DNA of 64,000 nucleotides from Sphaerospermopsis torques-reginae ITEP-024 (GCF_019598945.1 NZ_CP080598.1:3844001-3908000), one strand, 5' to 3'; numbered from the stretch's first letter, positions 1 through 9,504 are shown. Program-made: numbers and translations. The notes: generated from the sequence alone by a model not told the origin.

Positions 1-2
1 GC

Positions 3-245
3 AAGAAAACAGCTTTAGAAAATGCCAAAGCAACTTTAATTAGTGAAGAAAAAATGAGTTTAGAAGGTCATTTTGGCAAAGAAGTTAACTATACTAAACC
101 TGGTGATAAAATTATTAAACAGAGAATCTTTTTAGTTGATAGAAGATTATATCAAGTCAGTGCAGAAACCACTACAAAAATGCAAAAATTTCTAACTAAG
201 AGTATCAGTGGTTTTTGTGATTCTTTCAAGTTGTTACCAAAATAA
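3..245 (+). CDS. C-terminal end of an uncharacterised protein (5' truncated by window)
   Basis: The reading frame is open from base 3, so the internal ATG at 54 is probably not the true start and the gene begins outside the window. The visible 80 residues are lysine-rich and end in an aromatic segment (GFCDSFKLLPK). Such an ending occurs in some small exported cyanobacterial proteins, but I cannot assign a family. Nothing in the visible part indicates catalysis. It is followed by a MITE-like repeat, so no operon partner is evident downstream. Confidence 0.5.
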   Translation, partial: KKTALENAKATLISEEKMSLEGHFGKEVNYTKPGDKIIKQRIFLVDRRLYQVSAETTTKMQKFLTKSISGFCDSFKLLPK

Positions 246-345
246 GGTTTACTGAAAAGATGTTTTAACCACTCCCTAACCCTCCCCTTGACAAGGGGAG
301 GGAATCGGATTTTGTGGTTTTCCCTCTTGATTCAGGAGGGATTAA

Positions 346-501
346 GAGGTTGTTTGAAAAGTATTAGATGAAACCGATAATCTCTAGAAACATAACCCCC
401 CTTCCCTACAAGGGAATGGGGGTTTCAAAGCCTCTCCCCGACGCGGGGAGAGGTTTGGAGAGGGGTTTATTTATACATTAAAAACTTTTCAAACATCCTC
501 T
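346..501. repeat. MITE-like element, copy 1 (right of the partial gene, left of the usher)
   Basis: The element is bounded by terminal inverted repeats: AGAGGTTGTTTGAAAAGT at the left and ACTTTTCAAACATCCTCT at the right. The interior carries self-complementary G/C-rich blocks built on CCTCTCCCC and GGGGAGAGG. The same sequence recurs in opposite orientation at 3086-3262. No coding capacity is seen, so it is a non-autonomous element or foldback repeat. A GGGAGGG-type palindrome at 275-302 lies just left of it. Confidence 0.75.
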
Positions 502-530
502 AAGGGGGGTAAAAATTTGATATCTAAACT

Positions 531-3071
531 TTACTTGGGAGTAATTTTCAGTGTACCAGTATCATATATGCCCTTAGCATCAGATGGAATTGCAAAGGGA
601 ATCACCGCTGGAGGATTGGTAAATAAGCGAATTTCATAGCGTCCTGGTTTTAATCCAGAAGTAGCAAACTTACCTGATTTATTGGTAAATATAGTAACTG
701 GTTGCCAATTGCGATCGCCCACAGCAACAATCTCTGCTGATCCTAGAGAAATAGGTTCACCATTAGCATTCAATAATACCCCTCGCAAGAAAACGGTAGC
801 ATCTGTTCCCACTCGTACCAATGTACCACTGTTATAACTTGGCAAAACTTTGATGACGCGATCGCCTAAATCCATTCCCACAGGTAAATTAGGTGCATCA
901 ATTGTAAGAGTAGAAATATTATAAGGACTTAAATTTGGCACTACACCAAATCCTAAATTATCAATGCGGGTAGTATAACCACCGGAACTAGGATTAATAC
1001 CGATTTCTTGACCTTTTATACCGTCTTTGGGAATTACTAAAGCAAAACTATTATTAATAGGACGAGACCAGCCAAAATAACCATCGGCAAATACTAAAGC
1101 AGTACCAAAATTGAATTTAGTAGTATTAGCGATCGCATTATTTCCATTTCTAGGAAAAACCGCATCATGAGATAAATTCCCATCAAAACGATAACCTGTA
1201 TAAGATAATCGCCCATTCCAATTATAACTCCGATCATTTTGGGTTAAACTCAGGGAAGGTTTGGGCGTGCCGATAGTTCGCAACGGGTTATAATTCCAGT
1301 TGAGACGATTAGTAGGTTCTCCTTTATTATTGATATTAGATGATGCTTGGATTGATTGACGGCTTCGGGGTAAAGTCCAAGAAAAATTAATGTCAGCACG
1401 TTGTTCTGCAAAACCAGTCCGATCAAGATTTTGACTGAGATTGAGATTTACATTTAACCCATTGCGGAAAGTTCTAGAAAGACCAAGAGAAAATCTATAA
1501 GTATTAGGAATATCTCGCCCAAATTGATATCTGGTACTCAGATTTCCTCTCATATCTCCGAATAATTTTTGACTATAATTAGCAGTAATATCATATAAAA
1601 AATCGTTACGTGGTTTCGCTTCTCCCACTCTAACAAAATTTCGTCCTTTAGATTCTACAGTTAATTGCAACGAACGTTGAGATGGATTATTGTCCCCAAC
1701 TTGCAAATATTCATAACGTAACTTACCAGCATAATCAATTCCTAATTGCTGATCGTGACTGAGGGCAAGATCCCAGCCCAAGTTACCATAATTGGTAGCA
1801 AAAATTCCCTCCAAACCAGCAAGTTGTTGTTGAAAATCTGCTTGTATATAAGTACCTGCGGTGAATTGATTAGTTAGACCTAAACGGTGGGATAAAGTCA
1901 AAATTGGTTGAGTAAAATCATAAGTGCGATCGCCATTACTTTCAATAGATGGAACACCCAAACTATAGGCAAATTGCTGTACTCCAGGTGCTAATAAATC
2001 CCCCGCCACTGGTTTATAAAAATTCAATCTTTGCACCTGACCCACATCATCTTTAATCACTAATTCTACATCATTAGCTCCCGTATTCAAAGGCAAATCC
2101 CGAATATCTTGTCGTCCTGCTGGTAACTGTAAAGTTCGTTGTAATCTCCCATTAACTAATACATCAACTAATGAATCTTTTTCTAAGAAAAACTCAAATT
2201 GGCTAATAGGTCGAGTGACTAAATAAGGTTGTAAACTAAAATTTTTAGCCACCGAAATTCCCAGTTGAGGCTTACTATTTTGATAACCTGTAATGGGAAG
2301 AGCAAGATCCCCCACTACATAACGTAAAGCTTCTGCTGGTGCATCCCGCACTACTCGCAAATCTCCCCTAATAAAAGCAGGTTTTCTTGCTTCTGTAAAA
2401 TTGCCCCGTCCCTCAAACACCCAGTTTTTATAATTCAATGTACCATCTACAGCTAAACGTAAAGGTTGCAATCCTATATTTGTTTGTCCTGAACCAGACC
2501 AAATATAATCTTTATCAGCGCGAAAATTGACATAACCGCTAAAAGTGCTAGGAAGCAAAGCTTTTTCACTACCAGGGGGTAATCTGCCAGCATTTAAATT
2601 AGCTACATTAGTGCGAAGTTGAGCAGGAGGAACTTGAATCTGTAATTCTAATTTAGAGCGATCAAAAGTTGCTTGTAAGCCATTTTCTAGCAAAATTTCT
2701 AGGCTTAAATTACCTTCATTATCAACCGCACTTGTCAGTTTTCCTTGGATATCTGGACGAATAACTTTTTCTGTTTCTGCTAACAAAGGTGCTGCTTGAA
2801 TGCGAACTGCGGGACTATTTCCCAAGGTCAGCAATACTTGTCCTCTTTGTTGTCCATCAATAAAAAATGGAACAATGACTCTCTGGTTTTCGTTCCGGGG
2901 TTTCTTAAAAATTTCCTCAAATGTTGGGTCTTGGTTTTGCGTTGCGGGAGGTACATTTGGCGATGGAGAAGGTGAATCTTCCCCTAAACTGGGTGAAGAC
3001 TTAAAGAAAATTGAACTGCACCCAAAAAACAGCAATAATTGTAAATTATTAACCTTGAATTTTAGTTTCAT
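531..3071 (-). CDS. Outer-membrane usher protein of a chaperone-usher pilus system
   Basis: This 846-residue protein is of usual usher size. It starts with an N-terminal hydrophobic signal region (about 1-30) and a Pro/Ser-rich linker (30-50). Most of the rest is a long beta-strand-rich region with alternating aromatic residues, as expected for a 24-strand barrel. A plug-type segment near residues 295-345 contains VDVLVNGRLQRTLQLPAG followed by IRDLPLNTG, very like the usher plug motif. The C-terminus (about 755-846) is a small Ig/carboxypeptidase-regulatory-like domain (ATVFLRGVLLNANGEPISLG). Ushers are outer-membrane pores that assemble pilins delivered by a periplasmic chaperone. The neighbouring 3272-4036 and 4435-4953 genes fit those partners and read in the same direction. 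Chaperone-usher systems are uncommon in cyanobacteria, and MITE copies flank this gene on both sides. Confidence 0.85.
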   Translation of the reverse strand: MKLKFKVNNLQLLLFFGCSSIFFKSSPSLGEDSPSPSPNVPPATQNQDPTFEEIFKKPRNENQRVIVPFFIDGQQRGQVLLTLGNSPAVRIQAAPLLAETEKVIRPDIQGKLTSAVDNEGNLSLEILLENGLQATFDRSKLELQIQVPPAQLRTNVANLNAGRLPPGSEKALLPSTFSGYVNFRADKDYIWSGSGQTNIGLQPLRLAVDGTLNYKNWVFEGRGNFTEARKPAFIRGDLRVVRDAPAEALRYVVGDLALPITGYQNSKPQLGISVAKNFSLQPYLVTRPISQFEFFLEKDSLVDVLVNGRLQRTLQLPAGRQDIRDLPLNTGANDVELVIKDDVGQVQRLNFYKPVAGDLLAPGVQQFAYSLGVPSIESNGDRTYDFTQPILTLSHRLGLTNQFTAGTYIQADFQQQLAGLEGIFATNYGNLGWDLALSHDQQLGIDYAGKLRYEYLQVGDNNPSQRSLQLTVESKGRNFVRVGEAKPRNDFLYDITANYSQKLFGDMRGNLSTRYQFGRDIPNTYRFSLGLSRTFRNGLNVNLNLSQNLDRTGFAEQRADINFSWTLPRSRQSIQASSNINNKGEPTNRLNWNYNPLRTIGTPKPSLSLTQNDRSYNWNGRLSYTGYRFDGNLSHDAVFPRNGNNAIANTTKFNFGTALVFADGYFGWSRPINNSFALVIPKDGIKGQEIGINPSSGGYTTRIDNLGFGVVPNLSPYNISTLTIDAPNLPVGMDLGDRVIKVLPSYNSGTLVRVGTDATVFLRGVLLNANGEPISLGSAEIVAVGDRNWQPVTIFTNKSGKFATSGLKPGRYEIRLFTNPPAVIPFAIPSDAKGIYDTGTLKITPK

Positions 3072-3085
3072 TGATGAGATAAATT

Positions 3086-3262
3086 AACCCCTCTCCAAAC
3101 CTCTCCCCTACAAGGGGATAGGCTTTGAAACCCCCATTCCAGCAACAAAAGTTTTTCCGCTTCCCTCTCCTTGTAGGAGAGGGTTAGGGAGAGGTAGGGA
3201 AGGGGGGTTAGGTTTTTCGAGATTATTGGTTTCATCTAATACTTTTCAAACATCCTCTTAGG
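3086..3262. repeat. MITE-like element, copy 2 (inverted relative to copy 1)
   Basis: Read on the minus strand, this segment repeats copy 1 (346-501) almost base for base at both ends: AGAGGATGTTTGAAAAGT, then ATTAGATGAAACC, and GGGGGTTTCAAAGCCT in the middle. It is slightly longer because of an extra CTCTCC/GGAGAG palindrome. It separates the usher from the chaperone gene. Confidence 0.75.
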
Positions 3263-3271
3263 TAGGGGTGA

Positions 3272-4036
3272 TTATTCAACATCTTTAAATGTAAATGTGC
3301 CTGTGACTTTTCCCACAGGTAATTGTTTAGGCCAAGGAATAGAAAACCGTCGTTGATTTCCTGCCAAAATTACCCCATTATTCACACCTTGTAACTCTTC
3401 TGATTTGAGATTAATTTGACTGCCTTTTTCGCTAGTTAAGTTTAAATTTAATTCTGATAATACAGCACGGCGAGTACCCTGATTATCAAAAGTAATTACT
3501 AACAAATCATTTCCGTCTTTTCCTTTTTCATGATTAATGCTATTTAAAACTACTTTGGTCTGGGCATTTTTGGGGCGAATATACACTGAACCCATGTAAC
3601 GAAACATCACTTTTACCGCTCCTTGTGCTGTTTCTGGTGCTGATGGTTCTGGTTTTTTTAAGTTAATTGGTAATTGTTCAGCCACAAGGCGATAAGCAAG
3701 TTCTTTTTCTGGGTTGGGATTACCTAACCAGGTGACACGCACAGATTGTACACCTTGGGGTGGTAGGATGATTTGGGATGGAAAAACTAAAAAATCATCA
3801 TCAGCTTTTTCGGTGGTTTCTTCACCTTCTAAGCTGATTTTTCGCTCTACCATTGACAGTTCAACGGCGATTTGTTCTGCACTATCATTAATAATTTGAT
3901 AAGACTGGGTAGCGCCTGTTCCTGCCGGTGCAAATACCCTGGAAATCGGATCTAATTTGAAAGCTAATGCAGGTGAAATAGTGCTAATTAACAGAAAAAT
4001 AGCAGCAGTAAAACAACGATATATCAAAGTTTTCAT
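3272..4036 (-). CDS. Periplasmic pilus-assembly chaperone (PapD-like)
   Basis: This 254-residue protein has a clear signal peptide (1-25, ending PALA). It carries the two-Ig-domain pattern of PapD/CsuC chaperones: the N-terminal part contains the strand SYQIINDSAEQIAVELSM and the edge segment FPSQIILPPQGVQSVRVTW, where the G1 strand donates to subunits. The C-terminal domain ends with SIPWPKQLP. Its role would be to bind and cap pilin subunits in the periplasm and hand them to the usher encoded downstream. It lies between the pilin-like gene and the usher, all on the minus strand. Confidence 0.85.
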   Translation of the reverse strand: MKTLIYRCFTAAIFLLISTISPALAFKLDPISRVFAPAGTGATQSYQIINDSAEQIAVELSMVERKISLEGEETTEKADDDFLVFPSQIILPPQGVQSVRVTWLGNPNPEKELAYRLVAEQLPINLKKPEPSAPETAQGAVKVMFRYMGSVYIRPKNAQTKVVLNSINHEKGKDGNDLLVITFDNQGTRRAVLSELNLNLTSEKGSQINLKSEELQGVNNGVILAGNQRRFSIPWPKQLPVGKVTGTFTFKDVE

Positions 4037-4182
4037 AGGATATGAAATATTAATTATCTATAGCGATCCTATTTGAGTTGAGAACTTATGTATGGGTGAG
4101 GGAAGGGAACAGGGAACAGAAAGTGTTCATGAATCATTTAGGATTGCTATATTAGAGTGAAGTTATTATTGAGCTAACTAAC

Positions 4183-4370
4183 TAAGTAAGTAGGCACGAA
4201 AAAACCAAAGCAAGTACAAAAATGTAAAATGGCTAAAAACCTCTTCCCTCCTGCCTCCTGCCCCCTGCCCTTCGGGTTCGCCACTTGCTTTATGCCGGGA
4301 AACCCGTCCACCGCAGTGGCTCACCTCCTGCCTTGCCCTAACGATAATTTTTAACGCCTACCTACTTATT
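4183..4370. repeat. MITE-like element with TAAGTAGGTAGGC-type inverted termini; rest of 4037-4434 has no gene
   Basis: The left end TAAGTAAGTAGGC and the right end GCCTACCTACTTA are imperfect inverted repeats. They enclose tandem CTCCTGCC units and a short palindrome around GGGAAACCC. One terminus (TAAGTAGGTGGGCGCTAAAAA) recurs alone at 54418-54438, so the repeat is dispersed. No open frame of interest lies in 4037-4434. The chaperone and pilin genes are thus about 400 bases apart and may not share one promoter. Confidence 0.6.
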
Positions 4371-4434
4371 AGCCCTCCACAAGTTTTTTCAACAAGTAAT
4401 ATACGTTTGCAGAGGGCTATAGCTAGGGTTAGAT

Positions 4435-4953
4435 TTAATTATCAGCTACAGTGAGTGTAATGGTATCACTATAACCACCTTTTTTGGGCAGAGTTGGGAC
4501 AGTATAGATAATGTATAAGTCCATAGGTTTGACACCTGTGGTGGCATTAAAACCAGTTGTTTCACTCTGACTCAAACTACCAATCGCAGTACCTGAAGAT
4601 GGTGCAGTTGCACCATCATTAACGATGGCAACGGTGTAGTTAATGTTATCTGCTGGATTGTTATCAGATACCAACTCACCGCTGTTGGTGGATGTGGCAG
4701 TGATGGTGATACCCGCAGTGTTGTTACTGGTGATATAAACATTGGCGATGTGAGCAGTTTGCGCACCTGCTGCCATCGGTAAGGCAGAAGCTGCTGCAGT
4801 GGCGGTAGTGTCAATGGCGATAATTGATGGGACATTGCCGGTAGCAATTACACTATCATTGGGGTTATTAGCAAAGGCAGCAGATCCAAAACCGAGGATA
4901 GTGATGGGGGCAAGAATTAAGCTGGAAGCAATTAAAGAGTGGCGTAAAGACAT
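4435..4953 (-). CDS. Secreted pilin-like subunit of the chaperone-usher set
   Basis: The 172-residue product has an N-terminal signal peptide (about 1-29, hydrophobic core then AAFANN). The mature protein is rich in Thr, Ala, Ser and Asn and ends in a beta strand (GGYSDTITLTVADN). This composition and the alternating hydrophobic strands resemble chaperone-usher pilins of the Csu/spore-coat-U type, although I see no cysteine pair. Its position upstream of the chaperone and usher supports a subunit role. It could instead be an unrelated exported beta protein. Confidence 0.6.
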   Translation of the reverse strand: MSLRHSLIASSLILAPITILGFGSAAFANNPNDSVIATGNVPSIIAIDTTATAAASALPMAAGAQTAHIANVYITSNNTAGITITATSTNSGELVSDNNPADNINYTVAIVNDGATAPSSGTAIGSLSQSETTGFNATTGVKPMDLYIIYTVPTLPKKGGYSDTITLTVADN

Positions 4954-4993
4954 TGTAACTCCGAGTTATTTTTTACAAAAGGTAGAAGTCAAT

Positions 4994-5115
4994 CAATACC
5001 TTCGCCAAAATCAAAAATATCTTGATTTGTAGGTTGGGTTGAGGAACGAAACCCAACAAATACGTTGGGTTTTACTTCGTTCAACCCAACCTACGGGAAA
5101 ATGGCTAAGGTATTG
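4994..5115. repeat. Dispersed palindromic MITE (TAGGTTGGGTT family), copy A
   Basis: The termini CAATACCTTCGCCA and TGGCTAAGGTATTG are inverted repeats. Inside them is a long hairpin of TAGGTTGGGTTGAGGAACG against CGTTCAACCCAACCTACG. A near-identical copy lies at 34035-34167 and a divergent relative at 57485-57604. It carries no coding potential. It sits in the 4954-5550 gap; the remainder of that gap holds a small hairpin (ACATCT/AGATGT around 5304-5323) and the presumed promoter of the transglycosylase gene. Confidence 0.8.
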
Positions 5116-5550
5116 TCAATTAAATGTAATTTTTTTACAAATGCATAATATCACCTACCCCCCCCCCGCAAAATAGTATAAATACTGTATTTATTTTAAA
5201 GTTTACGTATTTTATTGTACAAGTTATTGACATTCATTAGACCTGTCCGAAAATTAAATATGCGTAACCTGAAACCCATTCTTAGGGACAATTCATGAGA
5301 CCCTACATCTTTTTCGGAGATGTCTATTAAGATGCTGAAAATACTTTAAGAGAATAACCCGCGATTGTAATTGGTAACAATTCAAACCAAAACAGCCTTT
5401 GTCAATATTCATGAATTACCCTTAGGCAAAAATCAAGTTTTTAGTCATATCTTGCCTATCTCCCATAACATTTCCAGCCAATAGTGTTAAAGTGGCAAGA
5501 AACTGATCGGAATCTTTCTTTTCCAGAAGCTAGACTAAAAGCGGGTATCC

Positions 5551-7740
5551 ATGCTAAAGAAACTACAAAACAAGCAAATTTATTTGATTGCTGGTGCAGG
5601 GCTATGTGCCTTTTTAGTCGGGGGTATGATATCAGCCCCAGAAGCTGGAAAAACCTTGAGTAAATGGTTAAACTTGAGTCAGAGTCAGCCTGAGAAATTA
5701 TCTGAGGCTAATAAATCCCAGTCAGTTGTATTTCGTTTGGTATCACAATCTTTACCGGAACGGGCGGCAAAACTGGCGGAAATTGCGGAGAATGGCAGTT
5801 CACCGGAAAGAGAAAGAGCGCGTTATCTGTTAGCAAGTGATTATATAGAAACTAATCAAGGTAAAAAAGCCCTGACATTGCTAGAAGGTCTAGAGAAAGA
5901 CTATCCTGTTTTAGCACCATACATTTTACTCAAACAAGCCCAAGCACAAGATATTCTGGGTGAAAAAGGCAAAGCTTCGGATCTGCGGCAAAAAGTGTTA
6001 AAAGATTATCCTCAAGATGCAGTGGTAGTTAAAGCTATATATTTGATTGGGTTGCCAAAGCTACATGAACAGGCGATCGCTCAATTTCCTTCCCATCCCC
6101 TCACCTGGGAAATTATCCGCAAACGCCTACGAGAAAACCCCAATCAACCCAAGTTAAAATTAATCCTAGCTAAATATGCCTCTGATGAGCCAGGAATTAC
6201 TGGTATTTTAGATCAGTTAGCTAAACAGCCCCAACTCACAGCCGCAGATTGGGATCTCATCGGTTCAGTATATTGGGAAAATAACCAATTTGCTAAGGCT
6301 GCCAGTGCTTATGCTAAAGCTCCAAAATCAGCTAAAAACATTTATCGTAGGGCTAGAGGTTTACAAATAGATAAAAAACGAGATCAAGCAATTACTATTT
6401 ATAAGCAACAAATCCAACAATTTCCCGATGATGAAGAAACGGGAACAGCCTTATTAAGATTAGCAGAAATCACCCCTGGTAAAGCTGCCATATCTTATCT
6501 TGACCAAATTATTAATAAGTTTCCGAAACAAGCACCCCAGGCACTGGAACAAAAAGCTAAACTGCTAGAGTCGCTTAAAGATAATCAGGCCGCTACAGAA
6601 ACCTGGAAATTATTGTTAGGTAGATATAGCAACTCTGAAGAAGCAGCAGAATATCGTTGGAAAAATGCCCTCAATAAAGCCAAAAATAGAGATTATGTAG
6701 GTGCATGGCAGTGGGCGCAACCAATCGCTACAGAGAATCCCAGGAGTATTTTAGCTCCCAGAGCCAGTTTTTGGGTAGGAAAATGGGCAACTTTACTAGG
6801 TAAACAGGAAGATGCACGGAAAGCCTACGAGTATGTACTGAGTCAATTTCCCCAATCTTATTATGCTTGGCGGGCTGCTAGTATTTTAGGTTTAGATGTA
6901 GGTGATTTTAGTAACTTGCGGTTGATCAATCCAGAAATTATCCCGCCCCAACGTCCCGTACCTCCAGCGGGTTCTGATACCTTTAAAGAATTGTATTTAC
7001 TGGGACAAGATCGAGATGCTTGGTATGAGTGGGAAACAGCATTTAAAAATAACAGTCAACCTACCGTAGCGGAAGAATTTACGGAAGGGTTGATGCGGTT
7101 AGCAAAAGGTGAAAATCTGATTGGTATTGCTAAGATATCTAAATTAGAAGATCGGGAAACACCAGAGGAACAAGCAGAATTTGCAGCTTTAAGTAAAGAA
7201 ATCACCTATTGGCAAGCCCGTTATCCGTTTCCCTATTTTCAAGAAATACAAAAATGGTCTATATCACGTCAACTTAATCCTTTGCTAGTTACAGCATTGA
7301 TGCGCCAAGAGTCAATGTTTCAACCAAAAATTAAATCCGTGGTTGGTGCGACGGGTTTAATGCAGGTAATGCCCAGTACCGCTGCATGGATAGCACCACA
7401 AATTGGTATGGATATCAAAAACCTCAATTTGGAAAACCCCAATGATAATATTATGTTGGGTACATGGTATTTGGATCATACCCATCAGCAATATGGTAAT
7501 AATTCCATGTTAGCGATCGCCAGCTACAACGCAGGACCGGGCAACGTAGCCAAATGGTTACAAACCATACCCAAACAAGATCCAGATGAGTTTGTAGAAG
7601 AAATTCCTTTTGGTGAAACTAGGAACTATGTGCGGTTGGTATTTGGCAACTATTGGAATTATCTGCGGTTGTATAATCCGTCAATTTCTGCTTTAGTAGC
7701 TAAATACTCAGAACAACAACCGAAATTACCGCAGCAGTAA
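5551..7740 (+). CDS. slt: Soluble lytic murein transglycosylase (SLT family) with TPR-like superhelix
   Basis: This 729-residue protein has an N-terminal membrane/signal segment (about 8-28) and a long alpha-helical region of TPR-like repeats (about 60-560). The C-terminal SLT domain (about 570-700) has catalytic Glu587 in ALMRQESMF, followed by GATGLMQVMPSTAAW and IASYNAGPGNVAKW, the three diagnostic blocks. The enzyme cleaves the MurNAc-GlcNAc bond of peptidoglycan to form 1,6-anhydro ends. Size and layout match Slt70-type proteins. It is transcribed alone, with only repeats after it, before tatC. Confidence 0.93.
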   Translation: MLKKLQNKQIYLIAGAGLCAFLVGGMISAPEAGKTLSKWLNLSQSQPEKLSEANKSQSVVFRLVSQSLPERAAKLAEIAENGSSPERERARYLLASDYIETNQGKKALTLLEGLEKDYPVLAPYILLKQAQAQDILGEKGKASDLRQKVLKDYPQDAVVVKAIYLIGLPKLHEQAIAQFPSHPLTWEIIRKRLRENPNQPKLKLILAKYASDEPGITGILDQLAKQPQLTAADWDLIGSVYWENNQFAKAASAYAKAPKSAKNIYRRARGLQIDKKRDQAITIYKQQIQQFPDDEETGTALLRLAEITPGKAAISYLDQIINKFPKQAPQALEQKAKLLESLKDNQAATETWKLLLGRYSNSEEAAEYRWKNALNKAKNRDYVGAWQWAQPIATENPRSILAPRASFWVGKWATLLGKQEDARKAYEYVLSQFPQSYYAWRAASILGLDVGDFSNLRLINPEIIPPQRPVPPAGSDTFKELYLLGQDRDAWYEWETAFKNNSQPTVAEEFTEGLMRLAKGENLIGIAKISKLEDRETPEEQAEFAALSKEITYWQARYPFPYFQEIQKWSISRQLNPLLVTALMRQESMFQPKIKSVVGATGLMQVMPSTAAWIAPQIGMDIKNLNLENPNDNIMLGTWYLDHTHQQYGNNSMLAIASYNAGPGNVAKWLQTIPKQDPDEFVEEIPFGETRNYVRLVFGNYWNYLRLYNPSISALVAKYSEQQPKLPQQ

Positions 7741-7935
7741 TGGTGATTGGTGATTGGTGATTGGTGATTGGTGATGGGTAATGGGTGATTGGTGATTGGT
7801 GATTGCTGATAAGACCAAAATGTAAGCGGGTTTGGGTAGTTCACAACTCCTTGATATCCTGACTCCTTGATCTCCTGACTCCTTGATATCCTGACTCCTC
7901 GATATCGTGACTCCTTGATATCCTGACTCCTTGAT
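7741..7935. repeat. Two adjacent tandem repeat arrays
   Basis: At 7741-7804 the unit is GGTGATT (heptanucleotide class). At about 7850-7935 the unit is roughly 16 bases, GACTCCTTGATATCCT, in five slightly varied copies. Both lie between slt and tatC and are non-coding. They are typical of the short tandem repeats of heterocystous cyanobacteria. Confidence 0.8.
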
Positions 7936-8021
7936 CTCCATCTCCCAAAACCAAGAAAACCTCTGTTGCTAGTCGCCCTGGAAGATAAAATAGTTAAGGA
8001 ATGTTGCCTAGAAACTGACTC

Positions 8022-8816
8022 ATGACATCATCACCAGACATAGATACTATTAATTCTCCCAATGTTGACAAAGAAGGATACAATAACTCAGCAGTTGATC
8101 CCTTAGATGAGTTACCAGATGAAGTAGAAATGTCGTTTTTCGATCATCTGGAAGAATTGCGATCGCGCATTTTTTATTCTTTAATAGCTGTAGCGGTATG
8201 TGTAGTTAGTTGCTTTGTCGTTGTTAAACCACTTGTACAAATACTAGAAGTTCCTGCAAACGGTATTAAATTTCTGCAACTAGCACCGGGAGAATATTTC
8301 TTTGTTTCCCTCAAAGTTGCGGGTTACAGTGGTTTAGTGCTGGCCACTCCTTTTATACTTTACCAAATTGTGCAATTTGTATTACCCGGTTTAACTCGTC
8401 GTGAACGTCGTTTATTAGCACCGGTGGTTTTTGGTTCGAGTTTTCTATTTTTGGCTGGGTTGGTATTTGCTTATTTTCTACTTATTCCCGCAGCATTAAA
8501 CTTTTTTGTTAGCTACGGTGCTGATGTGGTAGAACAACTATGGTCAATTGAGAAATATTTTGAATTTGTACTATTGCTGTTATTTAGTACCGGTTTAGCG
8601 TTTCAAGTTCCCGTTATTCAATTATTGTTAAGTAATTTAGGTATTGTTTCTTCAAATCAAATGTTAGCCGGTTGGCGGTTTGTGATTATGTTTGCAGTGG
8701 TTTTAGGTGCGGTGTTAACACCTTCTACTGATCCTTTAACTCAAAGTTTATTAGCAGGTGCGGTTTTAGGGTTGTATTTTGGTGGTATTGGGTTGGTGAA
8801 ATTAACGGGTAAGTAA
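8022..8816 (+). CDS. tatC: Sec-independent protein translocase TatC
   Basis: The 264-residue membrane protein opens with an acidic cytoplasmic tail. It then has the TatC signature [16 protein letters not shown] (about 39-54), where the Glu recognises twin-arginine signals. Six hydrophobic segments follow. The conserved loop containing [12 protein letters not shown] is present, as is the downstream TPSTDPLTQ motif. TatC with TatA/B moves folded proteins across the thylakoid and plasma membranes. No tatA or tatB lies next to it. Confidence 0.95.
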   Translation: MTSSPDIDTINSPNVDKEGYNNSAVDPLDELPDEVEMSFFDHLEELRSRIFYSLIAVAVCVVSCFVVVKPLVQILEVPANGIKFLQLAPGEYFFVSLKVAGYSGLVLATPFILYQIVQFVLPGLTRRERRLLAPVVFGSSFLFLAGLVFAYFLLIPAALNFFVSYGADVVEQLWSIEKYFEFVLLLLFSTGLAFQVPVIQLLLSNLGIVSSNQMLAGWRFVIMFAVVLGAVLTPSTDPLTQSLLAGAVLGLYFGGIGLVKLTGK

Positions 8817-8868
8817 TAGGAAATGGGGAATGGGTAATAATTTATTGATCGCAGATCAAACTCATCCC

Positions 8869-9246
8869 TCAACTAGGTTTATCAGATTCAAATGGATTCC
8901 ACAATCTTAGTTGAGTTATCCAGCGAAAATCATCTGTATTTCTTGTTATTAAAATCAACCCATACACTAAAGCAGTGCTGGCAATAATCGCATCACCTAA
9001 AGTCATTTTTTTCTGTTGTCGCAAAATGACTGCTTGGTTTAAAACATCTTGAGAGATGGGTAAAACTTCAGCAATTTGAAAAAACTCCTCAAAATACTGA
9101 ATTTGATCTTTGGTAAGCTGATGATAGCCTAAAACTTCCAAATAACTAAGTGCTGATACCGCAGGTGCATATTCAGCAATTAATTCTCTCAATTTATTGT
9201 GTTCTGCTTGAGCAGAGTAGATGATAATATTACTATCTAGCAGCAC
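8869..9246 (-). CDS. vapC: PIN-domain ribonuclease toxin, VapC type
   Basis: The 125-residue protein has the PIN layout: N-terminal LLDSNIIIYSA with the first acidic metal ligand, a central Glu in ALSYLEVLGY, and C-terminal LGDAIIASTAL and TRNTDDF carrying the last acidic ligands. VapC toxins cut specific RNAs and are held inactive by the upstream antitoxin. The start is GTG, 3 bases after the stop of the antitoxin gene, so the two are translated together. No lesion is visible, so the pair looks functional. Confidence 0.85.
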   Translation of the reverse strand: MLLDSNIIIYSAQAEHNKLRELIAEYAPAVSALSYLEVLGYHQLTKDQIQYFEEFFQIAEVLPISQDVLNQAVILRQQKKMTLGDAIIASTALVYGLILITRNTDDFRWITQLRLWNPFESDKPS

Positions 9247-9249
9247 GTT

Positions 9250-9504
9250 TTATCTTCCTGGAAGTGAACGATCTTGACGGGTTTCTTGCTGCCAGAGAAT
9301 TGGGTCAATATCAGTCATAGTTTGACTCATAGCTAGTTTTTCTAAAATTTCAGCCATTCTCTGTCCCCGTGCTTTTTTATCTATAACTTGTTCATTTTCT
9401 AGCAATGTAACATGAACTGGGGTTAGTTTTTCTCCCAATGCAGGTACATCATCAATCCACTCTAAACGACTTCCTTTTAACCAAGCTCTAAATGTTTTTA
9501 GCAT
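9250..9504 (-). CDS. Antitoxin partner of the VapC-type toxin
   Basis: This 84-residue hydrophilic protein is encoded immediately upstream of, and in the same direction as, the PIN toxin. It begins MLKTFRAWLKGSRLEWIDD and is rich in charged residues in its second half (ARGQRMAEILEKLA), the part likely to bind the toxin. I do not recognise a classic AbrB or RHH motif, so the call rests mainly on operon position and size. Confidence 0.7.
   Translation of the reverse strand: MLKTFRAWLKGSRLEWIDDVPALGEKLTPVHVTLLENEQVIDKKARGQRMAEILEKLAMSQTMTDIDPILWQQETRQDRSLPGR

Noticed and set aside
7659-7941. Two minus-strand open frames with SPITNHPLPITNH-type repeats
   Set aside because: They are encoded by the GGTGATT and GACTCCTTGATATCCT tandem arrays.
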